A stretch of 64,000 nucleotides of DNA from Iodobacter fluviatilis. GTDB taxonomy: Bacteria > Pseudomonadota > Gammaproteobacteria > Burkholderiales > Chitinibacteraceae. The notes below the pieces were generated by a model. That model did no database searches, was not told the origin of the DNA, and saw only the letters and a program-made list of their open reading frames with translations. The stretch is taken from contig NZ_UGHR01000004.1 in assembly GCF_900451195.1 (NCBI RefSeq), positions 186,001-250,000 on the forward strand, in the 5' to 3' direction. Below, one piece after another: positions 17,100-27,068 of this stretch (positions are counted from its first letter, which is position 1; every line of letters begins with the position of its first letter). A program made the position numbers and the translations under genes.

Positions 17100-17828
17100 T
17101 TAGTGCTGCAAAATCTTGGATAAGAACAGCTGGGCACGCTCGGAGCGGGTTTGGTTAAAGAACTCATCCTTGCTGGCGTCTTCTACGATATGGCCCTGGT
17201 CCATAAAGATGACGCGCGTTGCCACTTTGCGGGCAAAGCCCATTTCGTGGGTCACGCACATCATGGTCATGCCTTCTTGAGCCAGCTCTACCATCACATC
17301 CAACACTTCATTGACCATTTCTGGGTCGAGCGCAGAGGTGGGCTCGTCAAACAGCATGGCGATCGGATCCATCGCCAGCGCACGGGCGATGGCGACGCGC
17401 TGCTGCTGGCCGCCGGATAACTGGCCCGGATATTTATTTGCATGGGCTTTCAGGCCAACACGATCCAGCAGTTTCAGGCCTTTTTCCATCGCTTCATCCG
17501 TGCTGCGGCCAAGCACGCGCTGCTGGGCGAGGCACAGATTATCTGTGATAGACAGGTGTGGAAACAGCTCGAAATTCTGGAAAACCATGCCGACTTTAGA
17601 GCGTAGTTTTGGTAAATCAGTTTTTGGGTCGCCCACCGAAGTGTCGCCAATCAGGATGGTGCCTTTCTGAAAAGGCTCTAGGCCATTTACGCATTTGATG
17701 AGTGTGGATTTACCTGAGCCTGATGGGCCGCAAACCACAATCACTTCGCCTTTTTTTACTTCGGTGCTGCAGTCGGTCAAAACTTGAAAGCTGCCATACC
17801 ATTTATTGACATTCTGTATTGAAATCAT
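17100..17828 (-). CDS. gltL: GltL-type amino-acid ABC transporter ATPase
   Basis: This is the cytoplasmic ATPase of a polar amino-acid importer. The 242 residues show Walker A (GPSGSGKST), Q-loop ([12 protein letters not shown]), signature (LSGGQQQR), Walker B ([14 protein letters not shown]) and the H-switch (THEMG). It is the last gene of gltI-J-K-L on the minus strand, 82 bases after gltK. A second, closely similar ATPase gene lies upstream of gltI (20562-21320). Glutamate/aspartate is inferred from family resemblance. Confidence 0.88.
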   Translation of the reverse strand: MISIQNVNKWYGSFQVLTDCSTEVKKGEVIVVCGPSGSGKSTLIKCVNGLEPFQKGTILIGDTSVGDPKTDLPKLRSKVGMVFQNFELFPHLSITDNLCLAQQRVLGRSTDEAMEKGLKLLDRVGLKAHANKYPGQLSGGQQQRVAIARALAMDPIAMLFDEPTSALDPEMVNEVLDVMVELAQEGMTMMCVTHEMGFARKVATRVIFMDQGHIVEDASKDEFFNQTRSERAQLFLSKILQH

Positions 17829-17910
17829 ACTGCTAACCTCTTTTGCAAACAGCGTTGAAGCAGTGCTTCTGCGCGATATTGTTTGGTTAAAGCTACCGTG
17901 TAAGCTTTCT

Positions 17911-18576
17911 TTACACAGTCAGTTTTTTTTGTAAACGCTTCACCAGCATGGAAGCACTAAAGCTAATCAGGAAATATACAGCACCTGCCAGCAGCAGGAA
18001 CTCATGAGGCTGGCCAACAATATCGCCTTTTGAGCGGGCTGTATTCAGGAAATCCATCAGTCCAACGGCATAAACTAAAGATGTATCCTGAAACAAAATA
18101 ATGCTTTGCATTAAGAGCAGAGGCATCATTTTGCGAAAGGCTTGCGGCAAAATAATTAAGCGCATGGCTTGGCTGTAATTCATGCCCAAGGCATAAGCGG
18201 CATTCACCTGGCCTTTGGATATAGCCTGAATACCGGCACGCACAATTTCACAGTAATAAGCCGCTTCAAACATCATAAAAGCGATTAAGCAGGAAGTGAA
18301 TGCACCAATTGGAGTAGGCCGCCCTGTAATCCAGCCAATAATAAAGGGCACCATAAAGTAAAACCAGGTGATGACCAAGAGTAATGGAATGGATCGGAAA
18401 TAGTTAACATAAAAACCGGCTAATTTGGATAACACCGGATTACTGGACATTCGTGCCAGTGCCAGTAATGTGCCTAATGCTACACCGCCAATGACTGCAA
18501 AAAAGAGCAGCTCAAGCGTAAGAATCATGCCTTCCAGAAGCCCTGGCAGTGCCGGGCCAATATTTGATAAATCCAT
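17911..18576 (-). CDS. gltK: GltK-type amino-acid ABC permease
   Basis: This 221-residue inner-membrane permease has about five helices and the EAA loop (ALGMNYSQAMRLIILPQAF) that contacts the ATPase. It starts one base after the gltJ stop (start 18576), so the two permeases are translationally linked and form the heterodimeric channel. It belongs to the HisM/GltK family, and its length is typical. Confidence 0.88.
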   Translation of the reverse strand: MDLSNIGPALPGLLEGMILTLELLFFAVIGGVALGTLLALARMSSNPVLSKLAGFYVNYFRSIPLLLVITWFYFMVPFIIGWITGRPTPIGAFTSCLIAFMMFEAAYYCEIVRAGIQAISKGQVNAAYALGMNYSQAMRLIILPQAFRKMMPLLLMQSIILFQDTSLVYAVGLMDFLNTARSKGDIVGQPHEFLLLAGAVYFLISFSASMLVKRLQKKLTV

Positions 18577-18577
18577 C

Positions 18578-19324
18578 TTATTTTCCTCCCAGCGACATCA
18601 GGCCAGGCACGCTGGTTTTCTTTTCTACCCAGCGCATGATCATCATCAGGCTCATATTGAGGGTGAAATAAATAATGGTGGCAAGGGTAAATGCTTCAAA
18701 CAAATTAGCGGTAAATTCTGCTGTTTGTTTGGTTTGCGCCAATAGCTCCATTAAGCCAATTAAGGATGCAACCGATGAATTTTTAAATACATTTAAAAAC
18801 TCAGAGGTGAGCGGTGGAATAATAATGCGGAAAGCTTGTGGCAGTAATACATGGCGGTAAGTTTGGGCGATATTAAGGCCTAAAGCATAGCCTGCATTGA
18901 TTTGCCCTTTGGGTAATGCCTGAATGCCGGTGCGTACCTGTTCGCAAACACGGGCCGAGGTAAATAAGCCTAAGCAAACCACTACACTGATAAATGCAGA
19001 GGTTGAAGGTTTAATATCTTGTTTAAACCAGATTTCTAGTGGCTCGGGTAAAAAATCGGGTACTAGGAAATACCAGATAAACAATTGTACTAAGAGTGGA
19101 ATATTACGAAATAATTCTACATAAGCACTGGCAAAACCGGAAACCAAACGATTTGGCAAGGTGCGCGCCACACCCATGATGGTGCCTAAAATTAGCGCAA
19201 TAATCCAGGCAGATAAAGCCAATGCGAGTGTCCAGCCCAGTCCGGAAATAAACCAGTCTAAATAAACTTCACTGCCAATACCGGTGGACTTAAAAAAAAC
19301 GCCCCAATCCCAGTTGTAATTCAT
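18578..19324 (-). CDS. gltJ: GltJ-type amino-acid ABC permease
   Basis: This 248-residue permease is the partner of GltK. It starts with the long N-terminal region typical of GltJ, has RNIPLLVQLFIWYFLVP in helix 2, and carries an EAA loop (GYALGLNIAQTYRHVLLPQAF). A 201-base gap separates it from gltI. An inverted pair of AGGGAGGCC sequences (19345-19353 and 19489-19497) in that gap could dampen read-through from gltI. Confidence 0.88.
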   Translation of the reverse strand: MNYNWDWGVFFKSTGIGSEVYLDWFISGLGWTLALALSAWIIALILGTIMGVARTLPNRLVSGFASAYVELFRNIPLLVQLFIWYFLVPDFLPEPLEIWFKQDIKPSTSAFISVVVCLGLFTSARVCEQVRTGIQALPKGQINAGYALGLNIAQTYRHVLLPQAFRIIIPPLTSEFLNVFKNSSVASLIGLMELLAQTKQTAEFTANLFEAFTLATIIYFTLNMSLMMIMRWVEKKTSVPGLMSLGGK

Positions 19325-19525
19325 ATCTTCTCCCCGAAGGTAAAAGGGAGGCCTGATAGCCTGCCGGGCTTAAGACTGGCCATTTTCAGAAGTGTCGGAT
19401 TGGCCTAGATTTCCCTTTTTTAATGGGGTGAATCAATGCCAATTGGCTTTTCTTGTTACGGCCTTGCTTAAGTCCAACAGACTACCTGGCCTCCCTGATG
19501 ATGTGTGTAAACCCGAAAAGGTTTT

Positions 19526-20422
19526 TTACATCTGTTCTGCAGATTTATCTGTTGGGCTGGCAATCAGCTTTTTCAGATCATCGCTCATAGGGAAATTCAG
19601 GTTTAAGCCTTTTGGTGGAATAGGCTGAGTAAACCAGCGTGCATATACGGCCTTGATACGGCCGCTCTTGTAAAGATCAACGATGGAATCATCAACCAGT
19701 TTTTTAAACTGGGCGTCATCTTTACGCAGCATGCAGCCGTAAATTTCATTCGATTGTGGTGTGCCAACAATGGCCCAGTCTGCTGGTGATTTGGCTTTAG
19801 CAATTTCACCGGCTAATAAAGCATCGTCCATCATAAATGCAGCGGCACGATTTGATTCCAGCATCAGGAAGGATTCACCGTGATCCTTGGCACTGATGAT
19901 ATTCATATTCATTTTCTTTTCTTCGTTCATCTTTTTAATCAGACGTTCCGAAGTGGTGCCGGCCGTTGTGACTACGTTTTTGCCCGCTAAATCAGCAAAG
20001 TCTTTAATCCCGGATTTTTTATTGGCGAGAAGTCGTGTGCCAATTTCAAAAATACCGTTAGAAAAAGCAACTTGTTTCTGGCGTTCAACATTATTGGTGG
20101 TGGAGCCACATTCCAAATCTACTGTGCCGTTTTGTACCAGTGGAATACGTGTTTGCGATGTAACTAGGTTATAGCGAACCTGAATAAATGGCATATTCAG
20201 TTTTTTCTTGATGGCTTCAGCAATGTGATTAGCTACTTCTACAGAGTAACCAATTGGCCGCTGACCATTGTCTAAATAGGAGAAGGGAATAGAAGAATCC
20301 CGGTGGCCTAATACCAGGGTTTTTGTTTCTTGAATCTTTTTGAGCGTACCGCTTAATTCTTCTGCTTGCACGGTGGCGGTAAAAAGAGAGGATACAGCCA
20401 AAACAAGTAACAATTTCTTCAC
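19526..20422 (-). CDS. gltI: GltI-type periplasmic glutamate/aspartate-binding protein
   Basis: The 298-residue precursor starts at a GTG with AGGAG upstream. It has a signal peptide (MKKLLLVLAVSSLFTATVQA) and an SBP_bac_3 fold (LVLGHRDSSIPFSYLD, GYSVEVANHIAEAI, DLECGSTTNN). This block matches GltI-type proteins, which bind acidic amino acids. It is the first gene of the gltI-J-K-L unit. Confidence 0.88.
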   Translation of the reverse strand: MKKLLLVLAVSSLFTATVQAEELSGTLKKIQETKTLVLGHRDSSIPFSYLDNGQRPIGYSVEVANHIAEAIKKKLNMPFIQVRYNLVTSQTRIPLVQNGTVDLECGSTTNNVERQKQVAFSNGIFEIGTRLLANKKSGIKDFADLAGKNVVTTAGTTSERLIKKMNEEKKMNMNIISAKDHGESFLMLESNRAAAFMMDDALLAGEIAKAKSPADWAIVGTPQSNEIYGCMLRKDDAQFKKLVDDSIVDLYKSGRIKAVYARWFTQPIPPKGLNLNFPMSDDLKKLIASPTDKSAEQM

Positions 20423-20512
20423 GAGTGTTCTCCTAAAATCACGGGGGATCTGTATTTGTTTCAGTATAGACTGACTGAAAAAATAAGACTTTGGGGATAA
20501 TCCTTAGTGTTT

Positions 20513-20542
20513 CAAACAAAAACGGCCCATAAGGGCCGTTTT
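20513..20542 (-). terminator. Terminator between the upstream ATPase gene and gltI
   Basis: On the minus strand AAAACGGCCC, loop TTAT, GGGCCGTTTT, then further T. It ends transcription of the 20562-21320 gene before gltI. Confidence 0.9.
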
Positions 20543-20561
20543 GGATGTTAGCTTACAAATA

Positions 20562-21320
20562 TTACTGCTGCATAGGGGCTAGAATCTGACGTAAGAATTG
20601 CTTAGCCCTATCGTGTTGTGGATTGGTAAAGAAGTCTTCCGGATGAGCATCTTCTAAAATAACGCCTTGATCCAGAAATAACACCCGGTCTGCCACTTCG
20701 CGGGCAAAGCCCATTTCGTGGGTGACGACCATCATGGTCATGCCAGATTCAGCCAGTGTTTTCATCACTTGCAGCACTTCACCAATCATTTCCGGATCGA
20801 GTGCGGAAGTCGGCTCGTCAAACAGCATCACGCCCGGGTTCATGGCTAGGCCGCGGGCAATGGCTACACGCTGCTGCTGGCCGCCGGATAGGTTTGACGG
20901 ATAAGCATTTTTTTTGTCAGCAAGGCCAACTCGTTCGAGCAGTTTTAAGCCAAGTGCATTGGCCTCTTCCTGTTTCATGCCTTTTACACGGATTGGGGCG
21001 AGCGTGATGTTTTCTAGTACCGATAAATGCGGGTAAAGATTGAAGTGCTGGAAAACAAAGCCTACTTCAGCACGCAGTTTGTTGATATCTGTTTTGGGGC
21101 TGTTGACCTGCACATCACCAATCCAGATTTCACCATCGTTAACGGGTTCCAGTTGATTGATGGTGCGGATCATGGTGGATTTACCCGAGCCAGAAGGCCC
21201 GCAAACCACAACCACTTCACCTTGTTTGACTTCAAGACAAATGTCTTTCAGTACATGATGGTCTGGGCCATACCATTTATTGACGTGATTAAATTTGATC
21301 ATTGGCTTGGATTGGGGCAT
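20562..21320 (-). CDS. Second amino-acid ABC transporter ATPase (GltL/GlnQ type)
   Basis: This 252-residue ATPase has all nucleotide-binding motifs: Walker [10 protein letters not shown], signature LSGGQQQR, Walker [15 protein letters not shown] and THEMG. It is clearly paralogous to the gltL at 17100-17828, but a terminator separates it from gltI, so it is a stand-alone unit. Either it can serve the same permeases, or it powers permeases encoded elsewhere. The name and substrate are left open. Confidence 0.85.
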   Translation of the reverse strand: MPQSKPMIKFNHVNKWYGPDHHVLKDICLEVKQGEVVVVCGPSGSGKSTMIRTINQLEPVNDGEIWIGDVQVNSPKTDINKLRAEVGFVFQHFNLYPHLSVLENITLAPIRVKGMKQEEANALGLKLLERVGLADKKNAYPSNLSGGQQQRVAIARGLAMNPGVMLFDEPTSALDPEMIGEVLQVMKTLAESGMTMMVVTHEMGFAREVADRVLFLDQGVILEDAHPEDFFTNPQHDRAKQFLRQILAPMQQ

Positions 21321-21472
21321 GACAAGAGACCTGATTCTGTTAAATATTGTGCAATGTTGGCAAGGCGGGGAAACCCTAGGGCAAACGCGAAGCTGCGGGC
21401 AGGGCGGGCAAGTGCTCCGCCTGCCTGAGTGAATATCCGGAAGACCGGGGCGCTGCCCGCCTTACAAGGTAT

Positions 21473-22270
21473 TTATCGTCCGGCTGCAACAAGGTAGTTG
21501 CTGAGCGCTACATATTGCTCCAGCGTGACGTTTTCTGGGCGGCAGCTTGGGGAAATGCCCAGTGCTTCTAGCTCGGCATCGCTCACAAGGCTTTTTACAT
21601 TGTTACGCAGGGTTTTGCGGCGCTGGCCAAAGCTTTGGGCAACTAGCTTTTGCAGGTGATGATAGTCGCTGGCAGGCGCTGGCAGCTCTGCCCACGGCAC
21701 CATGCGTACGATGGATGAATCAACTTTAGGTGGCGGGAAAAATGCCTCTGGCGGTACGTCAAACACGCGCTCCATATTGAAGCGGTATTGCAGCATGATG
21801 CTGAGGCGGCCGTAATCCGATGTCGATGGCTCGGCCACCATACGGTCAACCACTTCTTTTTGCAGCATAAAATGCATATCAAAAATCGAGTCGCCAAAGC
21901 TCGCCAGATGAAATAACAGCGGCGTGGAAATATTGTATGGCAGATTGCCGATCAGGCGAATTTTGCTGCCAGGCGCAATCTCTGCAGCTAGCGCGCCAAA
22001 GTCAAAATTCAGCGCATCTACATTGTGGATAACCAGTTTTTCCGGAGAAAACTTTTCGGATAAATGCGCCACGATATCGCGGTCGATTTCGACTACGTGC
22101 AGCGTTTCAGTGCGATCCATCAGTGGCATGGTCAGTGCAGCTAGGCCCGGCCCAATCTCAACCAGTACATCGCCTTTGCGCGGGCTGACGGAGTTGATAA
22201 TGTCGGAAATGACACTTTGGTCTTGTAAAAAGTTTTGCCCGAAGCGTTTACGAGGGATATGCGAAGTCAT
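21473..22270 (-). CDS. rsmA: RsmA/KsgA 16S rRNA dimethyladenosine transferase
   Basis: RsmA dimethylates two adjacent adenosines in the 3' helix of 16S rRNA late in 30S assembly. The 265 residues show SAM-binding motif I (VEIGPGLAALT) and the catalytic NLPYNIS motif, plus RKRFGQNFLQD at the N-terminus. The frame remains open to 22504 inside pdxA, but ATG 22270 gives the family start. It follows pdxA on the minus strand, as in the widespread surA-pdxA-rsmA order. Confidence 0.96.
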   Translation of the reverse strand: MTSHIPRKRFGQNFLQDQSVISDIINSVSPRKGDVLVEIGPGLAALTMPLMDRTETLHVVEIDRDIVAHLSEKFSPEKLVIHNVDALNFDFGALAAEIAPGSKIRLIGNLPYNISTPLLFHLASFGDSIFDMHFMLQKEVVDRMVAEPSTSDYGRLSIMLQYRFNMERVFDVPPEAFFPPPKVDSSIVRMVPWAELPAPASDYHHLQKLVAQSFGQRRKTLRNNVKSLVSDAELEALGISPSCRPENVTLEQYVALSNYLVAAGR

Positions 22271-22478
22271 TATTTTTCCAGCGAGTTCTGTCGCGGCGTA
22301 AGCCGCGGTCATTATGTGTACGGTATGCCGGAATGTCCGGCACAGCGCTTTAAAATTGCGTGCAGCTTGGGTTAGCAGTCTGCGTTCGAGGTTTACCTCG
22401 TCCAGTGAAAGCGCAATCCATCCTGCAAAATGTGGGAAAACTGATGCCCGGCTACTGATCCGCCGGCCATGTTCTGGT

Positions 22479-23468
22479 TCAAGTCGTATGGCTTGCCAAC
22501 TCAACCGCTAGTTGGGTTGCAGCAAGCAGGCTGCCAGCGTCTGCTTTGCCAGTACCCGCCAGATCAAGTGCCGTGCCATGGTCAACCGAGGTGCGAATAA
22601 TCGGCAGGCCCAGCGTAATATTGATGCCGTGGCCAAAGCTGGCATATTTGAGCACTGGCAGCCCCTGATCATGATACATGGCGAGTACCGCATCGCCAGA
22701 GGCGAGGATATTACGATTAAACAGGGTATCTGCAGGCAATGGTCCGATCAGCGTCATGCCTGTTTGGCGTAATGTATCCAGCACGGGGCTGATAATTTCT
22801 ATTTCTTCACGTCCTAAATGGCCTGATTCCCCCGCGTGAGGGTTTAGCCCCGCCACAATTATTCTGGGTTTGGTCATGCCGAATTTAGTTTGTAAATCGT
22901 GGTGCAAAATATTGATCGTGGTGGTGAGTGATTCGGCCGTAATGGCGGCTGCAACGTCTTTTAGTGGCAAATGAGTGGTTGCTAGCGCCACGCGCATTTC
23001 GCTGCAAGCCAGCATCATGACAACTTGTGGGGTTTGCGTTCGTTCTGCTAAATACTCGGTGTGCCCGTAGAAAAACCGTCCTAAATCCGCGCCTTCGTTA
23101 ATTACGCCCTTATGAATCGGCGCAGTGACGATGGCAGCAAACTCGCCGCTCTGGCAGCCGTCTGTGGCTCTGTCCAGTAGATCAAGCACATAGCGGGCGT
23201 TGCCGGTATTGAGCTGGCCGGCGGTGCAGGATGAGGTGAGCGGGATATGCAAAATGGAAACCGGGGCCGTTTGCTCTGGCGAGTAATCGGGCCAGCTGGC
23301 ATCAATTTGGCAGGCGTTTGCCCGTTCTGCAAGCAGGGTTTTATCGCAAAGAATCACCAGCTGGCAATTGGGCAGGCCGGTGGCTGCCAGCATGGCGCTG
23401 ATTTCAGGGCCTATGCCTGCAGGCTCGCCGCTGGTGAGGGCGATGCGGGGCAGTGTGGGTTTGTTCAT
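22479..23468 (-). CDS. pdxA: PdxA, 4-hydroxythreonine-4-phosphate dehydrogenase
   Basis: PdxA catalyses an NAD-dependent step of pyridoxal-phosphate synthesis by the DXP-dependent route. The 329 residues keep the three metal-binding histidine contexts: FYGHTEYLAE, GLNPHAGE and MYHDQGLPVLK. The RTSVDHGTALDLAG segment near the C-terminus is also diagnostic. It lies between surA and rsmA with a 208-base gap before rsmA. Confidence 0.96.
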   Translation of the reverse strand: MNKPTLPRIALTSGEPAGIGPEISAMLAATGLPNCQLVILCDKTLLAERANACQIDASWPDYSPEQTAPVSILHIPLTSSCTAGQLNTGNARYVLDLLDRATDGCQSGEFAAIVTAPIHKGVINEGADLGRFFYGHTEYLAERTQTPQVVMMLACSEMRVALATTHLPLKDVAAAITAESLTTTINILHHDLQTKFGMTKPRIIVAGLNPHAGESGHLGREEIEIISPVLDTLRQTGMTLIGPLPADTLFNRNILASGDAVLAMYHDQGLPVLKYASFGHGINITLGLPIIRTSVDHGTALDLAGTGKADAGSLLAATQLAVELASHTT

Positions 23469-23552
23469 TGATGTTCACACGGCTTGAGAGGTTATGGCTG
23501 CAGGTCTGCATAGTGACAGCGCGGGCTTGCTGCTCGCGCTGTCAGAATTGCT

Positions 23553-24845
23553 TTACTCGTCTTTTAAACGTAATTCAACAAAAGCGCGGTCTCTTTGCTG
23601 GCGCAGCCAGTCTTCAAACTGCTCTTCGCTCTTACGTTGTTTTAGTTCATTTCTTACACGGAAACGCTCGCGCTCTTTGGTCATATCTTTTGAGCGGCGT
23701 TCCAGTACCTGAATAATATGCAGGCCAAACGGCGATTGAATGACTTGGCTGATTTCACCTGGCTTGAGTGCATTCATCGCGGTTTCAAATTCTGGAACGG
23801 TTTCGCCTGGCGTGAGCCAGCCTAAATCGCCACCTTTGCTGGCGCTGCCATCGTCGGAATAGAGGCGGGCCAGTTCTTCAAATTTGCTGCCATTTTTTAG
23901 CCGGTCGGCCAGTTGATTCAGGCGCTGGCGTGCATCGCCTTCTGAAACCAGCTCGTTTGTGCGGATCAGAATATGGCGCGCGTGGGTTTGCTCAACGACG
24001 GTTTTTTGTTCCTGGCTGCGTTTTTCAAGCAGCTTCACAATATGAAAACCACCAGGGCTGCGCACTAAATCGGTGATTTCACCGGGGTTTAGTTTTTCCA
24101 GAAGCTGGGTAAAAGCAGGGGGGAGTGAGCCTGCCGCGCGCCAGCCTAAGCTGCCGCCGCTGGTGGCATCCGGTGCGCTGGAATAAACCGCAGCAATCGA
24201 GGCAAAGTCTTTACCGGATTTAATTTCTTCAATGGCGGCAAGCGCACGGGTGCGTTTGGCGGTGATTTGTTCCGGGCTGGCGTTTTCTGGCAGCGGAATC
24301 AAAATATGCGCAAGGCGGAATTCTTGCTGTTCTTTGCCGGTGTTCAGCTTGATGTATTCGTCGATTTCGCTGTCGCTGATCACAATACGGTTGTCGATTT
24401 CGCGCTCTTTCAGACGGGTAAGGGTGATTTCGCGGCGGATATCTTCGCGGAATGATTTCCAGCTCATGCCTTGTTTGGCAAGGGTTTCGCGAAACTGTGG
24501 CAAGGACATTTTATTTTGCTCGGCCATACGGCCAATCGCGCGTTCCAACTGGCTGTCATCAACCCGTATCCCCATTTGGTCGGCGTACTGTACCTGCACC
24601 AGCTCCAGAATCATTCTGTCCAGCACCTGCTGTTTAAGCACGGCAGCGGGTGGCAGGGTGATGCGCTGGCTTTCCATGTTTTTCTGGACGCTGCTGATCC
24701 GTGCATCAAGCTCTTGCTGGGTGACGACACTTTTATTCACTACGGCAACAATGCGATCAATCGTTTCAACCGATGCGCTTGCAAGTTGGGATGTGCCGAT
24801 CAGGGCAACGAGCGCTAAGGCGCGGGAAATGTGGCGCAGCTTCAT
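23553..24845 (-). CDS. surA: SurA, periplasmic outer-membrane-protein chaperone
   Basis: The 430-residue precursor has a signal peptide (MKLRHISRALALVALIGTSQLASA), an N-terminal chaperone region and two parvulin-type PPIC domains, starting near ARLAHILI-like and ARHILIR blocks. SurA delivers unfolded porins and LptD to the BAM complex. The open frame extends to 24908, but ATG 24845 starts the signal peptide and follows the lptD stop by four bases. Co-transcription with lptD fits its role in LptD assembly. Confidence 0.95.
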   Translation of the reverse strand: MKLRHISRALALVALIGTSQLASASVETIDRIVAVVNKSVVTQQELDARISSVQKNMESQRITLPPAAVLKQQVLDRMILELVQVQYADQMGIRVDDSQLERAIGRMAEQNKMSLPQFRETLAKQGMSWKSFREDIRREITLTRLKEREIDNRIVISDSEIDEYIKLNTGKEQQEFRLAHILIPLPENASPEQITAKRTRALAAIEEIKSGKDFASIAAVYSSAPDATSGGSLGWRAAGSLPPAFTQLLEKLNPGEITDLVRSPGGFHIVKLLEKRSQEQKTVVEQTHARHILIRTNELVSEGDARQRLNQLADRLKNGSKFEELARLYSDDGSASKGGDLGWLTPGETVPEFETAMNALKPGEISQVIQSPFGLHIIQVLERRSKDMTKERERFRVRNELKQRKSEEQFEDWLRQQRDRAFVELRLKDE

Positions 24846-24849
24846 ATAA

Positions 24850-27009
24850 TCAGTGGACCTTGCTGTAGGTATCGGTATAACCAGGAATAGTTTGGCGCAG
24901 CACATCAATTGGATTGCTGCCTAAACCGCCTAAACCGCCCAGTTCAAGAAGGGCGAAGAAGTTGGTGTTGAATGTGCCGTCATTGGTAATGTAGCGTTGG
25001 GCAGCAAAGCGTAATGCCCAGCAGCCGGCATTATATTCAACGCCACTCAGCGTTTCTAAAGCCTTGTTGTCACGCAGCGAATAGTTAGCGCGCCCAATCG
25101 CGTACCAACCCCCGCCAAGTGGCCACTGGCCAGAGAAATCAAGCTGTTCGATATTATTGTTGCGGCTTTGTACATAACGCATATTCAGCGCACGGTAAGC
25201 ACCCGGGCTCCAGCCCAGATTAATATCGGAGCGGATGGTGCTGTCGTCCCGTGCATTGTATTGCAGGCTGTAACCTACCATAAAATCACGCCAGACCTGC
25301 CCGCTTACCGATAGTAATAAATCGGATGACGTTGCTTCTTCGGGCCTGCCTGGAGCATCTAGGGTGACTTTTTGATCGGTAAAGTAAAAGCGCTGGCCAA
25401 TCGTGGCACGGACACGTTCAATCCCGGTTGATGATTCGTACAGGCGGGAAGAGAGGGCCAAGGTCAGCTGATTGGCATCATTAATACGGTCGTTGCCTGA
25501 AAACTGGTTTTCAGAAAACATTTGTGCAAAAGAGAAATCAGTAATGGCCGAATCAAAATTAGGCAGCTTGGATTGATCGCGGTAGGGCACATAGGCGTAA
25601 TAAGCCCGAGGCTCTAGAGTTTGCGTGTATTCCTCTCCACCCAGTGTGGTTTCTTTTTCAAAATACAGGCCACTATCAACGCTGAAAATAGGCAAAACAC
25701 GATTTTCGGAGCTACTGACTTGATTAGGGCCATTGGCTCGCAGCTGATAGCTGGAGGCGTGTACGCTGATCTTGGGCTTGATAAAACCATAAGAACCAAT
25801 AAAAGGCATGCTGATCTCAGGCTTTACCCAGACGCGCGTGCCGTTGATTTTGGTCGAGTGATCAAACTCAGTGGCTTCTGCTGAAACGCTCAGTTGTACG
25901 CCTTTAATCCAGTCTGGCGTGGCAGAAAAACCAATTTGCGGTACACGGGCATAGGGCTCGTCAACCGGGTTGGTTGTACTTTGAATGGTTTGAAAGCGCT
26001 GCCAGCGCCCAAAAGTCTGCCAGTTATCACCGCGATAACTCAGTACGGCTTCACGTGGCAAATTAGTTTGCGAGGCCACACTTAAGCGATCGCCAAAATC
26101 GTTAAAGTAATCGTCATCCGATACTTTTTGCACATTCAGGCTGAGCGACAAGCGATCGGTCAGCGCTTGCTGATGTTGAAATACAATACTGCTGCGGCTG
26201 CTGTCTGAAACCGTATCGTTGCTTAAGCCTTCCACTTTCAGCGTGCCTGCGTAATCAGGCTGCATATAGCGAAACTCGCCACCCAGCATTACACCCCGGC
26301 GCGACATATAGCGCGGCGTTAAGGTGAAATCATAATTGGGCGCGATATTCCAATAAAAAGGCGTGGAAAATTCAAAACCATTACGGTTGTTGGTGCTGAA
26401 GGATGGCGCTAAAAATCCGGTTTGCCGATTGCTATTGAGCGGGAAATTCATCCACGGCATATACATAATCGGCGCGCCTTTGAATTCCAGCCAAGCATTG
26501 TGGGCTACGCCTTTATTGGTGACGTAATCCAGCTCCAGCTCATTGGCGTGCAAAAACCAGGCATTGTCGCCAGGCTTGCAGGTGGTAAAGCGGCCATCTT
26601 CAAGGCGATATTTATCATCGCCCTCAAAGAGCAGCTTTACCGCATCCCCTCGGCCCAAGCCTTGGGCAATGGCATAGTCTGGATTGGTGAGCGTGCCATA
26701 TTTGGTATCGAGCAGATAATCGAGCTGATTGCCTTTTAAGACATCCCCCTGGCGTGTCATCTCGATCTGATCACCGGCGGTCACCTTATTCGACTTTTGA
26801 TCGAAGGTGGCCCACTCGGCATTGACATCAAGATCGCCTCTGTGGAGTTGAACATCGCCTCTGGCCTCAGTGGTCCCGGTCGTGGTGCCAACGACGTTGT
26901 CGGCTTCCACATTGATGGGAAGAGGCTCGGCCGAATGCGCCATCGCACAGAGGAGTGCAGCGGCAATTGCGGTGAGACGGAAATGAAATGGTGTGTGGGT
27001 CGCGGACAT
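24850..27009 (-). CDS. lptD: LptD, LPS-assembly outer-membrane protein
   Basis: The 719-residue precursor has a signal peptide (to about residue 26), an OstA/LptA-like periplasmic domain (VEADNVVGTTTGTTEARGDV) and a large C-terminal barrel domain (GFEFSTPFYWNIAPNYD). LptD inserts lipopolysaccharide into the outer leaflet together with LptE. Only two cysteines remain in the mature chain, Cys144 and Cys663, where the E. coli protein has four. So at most one disulfide between the periplasmic and barrel domains is possible. It is divergent from amgK with a 59-base gap. Confidence 0.95.
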   Translation of the reverse strand: MSATHTPFHFRLTAIAAALLCAMAHSAEPLPINVEADNVVGTTTGTTEARGDVQLHRGDLDVNAEWATFDQKSNKVTAGDQIEMTRQGDVLKGNQLDYLLDTKYGTLTNPDYAIAQGLGRGDAVKLLFEGDDKYRLEDGRFTTCKPGDNAWFLHANELELDYVTNKGVAHNAWLEFKGAPIMYMPWMNFPLNSNRQTGFLAPSFSTNNRNGFEFSTPFYWNIAPNYDFTLTPRYMSRRGVMLGGEFRYMQPDYAGTLKVEGLSNDTVSDSSRSSIVFQHQQALTDRLSLSLNVQKVSDDDYFNDFGDRLSVASQTNLPREAVLSYRGDNWQTFGRWQRFQTIQSTTNPVDEPYARVPQIGFSATPDWIKGVQLSVSAEATEFDHSTKINGTRVWVKPEISMPFIGSYGFIKPKISVHASSYQLRANGPNQVSSSENRVLPIFSVDSGLYFEKETTLGGEEYTQTLEPRAYYAYVPYRDQSKLPNFDSAITDFSFAQMFSENQFSGNDRINDANQLTLALSSRLYESSTGIERVRATIGQRFYFTDQKVTLDAPGRPEEATSSDLLLSVSGQVWRDFMVGYSLQYNARDDSTIRSDINLGWSPGAYRALNMRYVQSRNNNIEQLDFSGQWPLGGGWYAIGRANYSLRDNKALETLSGVEYNAGCWALRFAAQRYITNDGTFNTNFFALLELGGLGGLGSNPIDVLRQTIPGYTDTYSKVH

Positions 27010-27068
27010 GCGGCCATCAGGAGCTGATAGAATTTGCAGATTCTACTGCATTGCTGGCACCTAAGACC

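Noticed and set aside
22271..22504. N-terminal extension of rsmA into pdxA
   Set aside because: The RsmA family starts at MTSHIPRKRFGQNF, and the extra residues have no family match.
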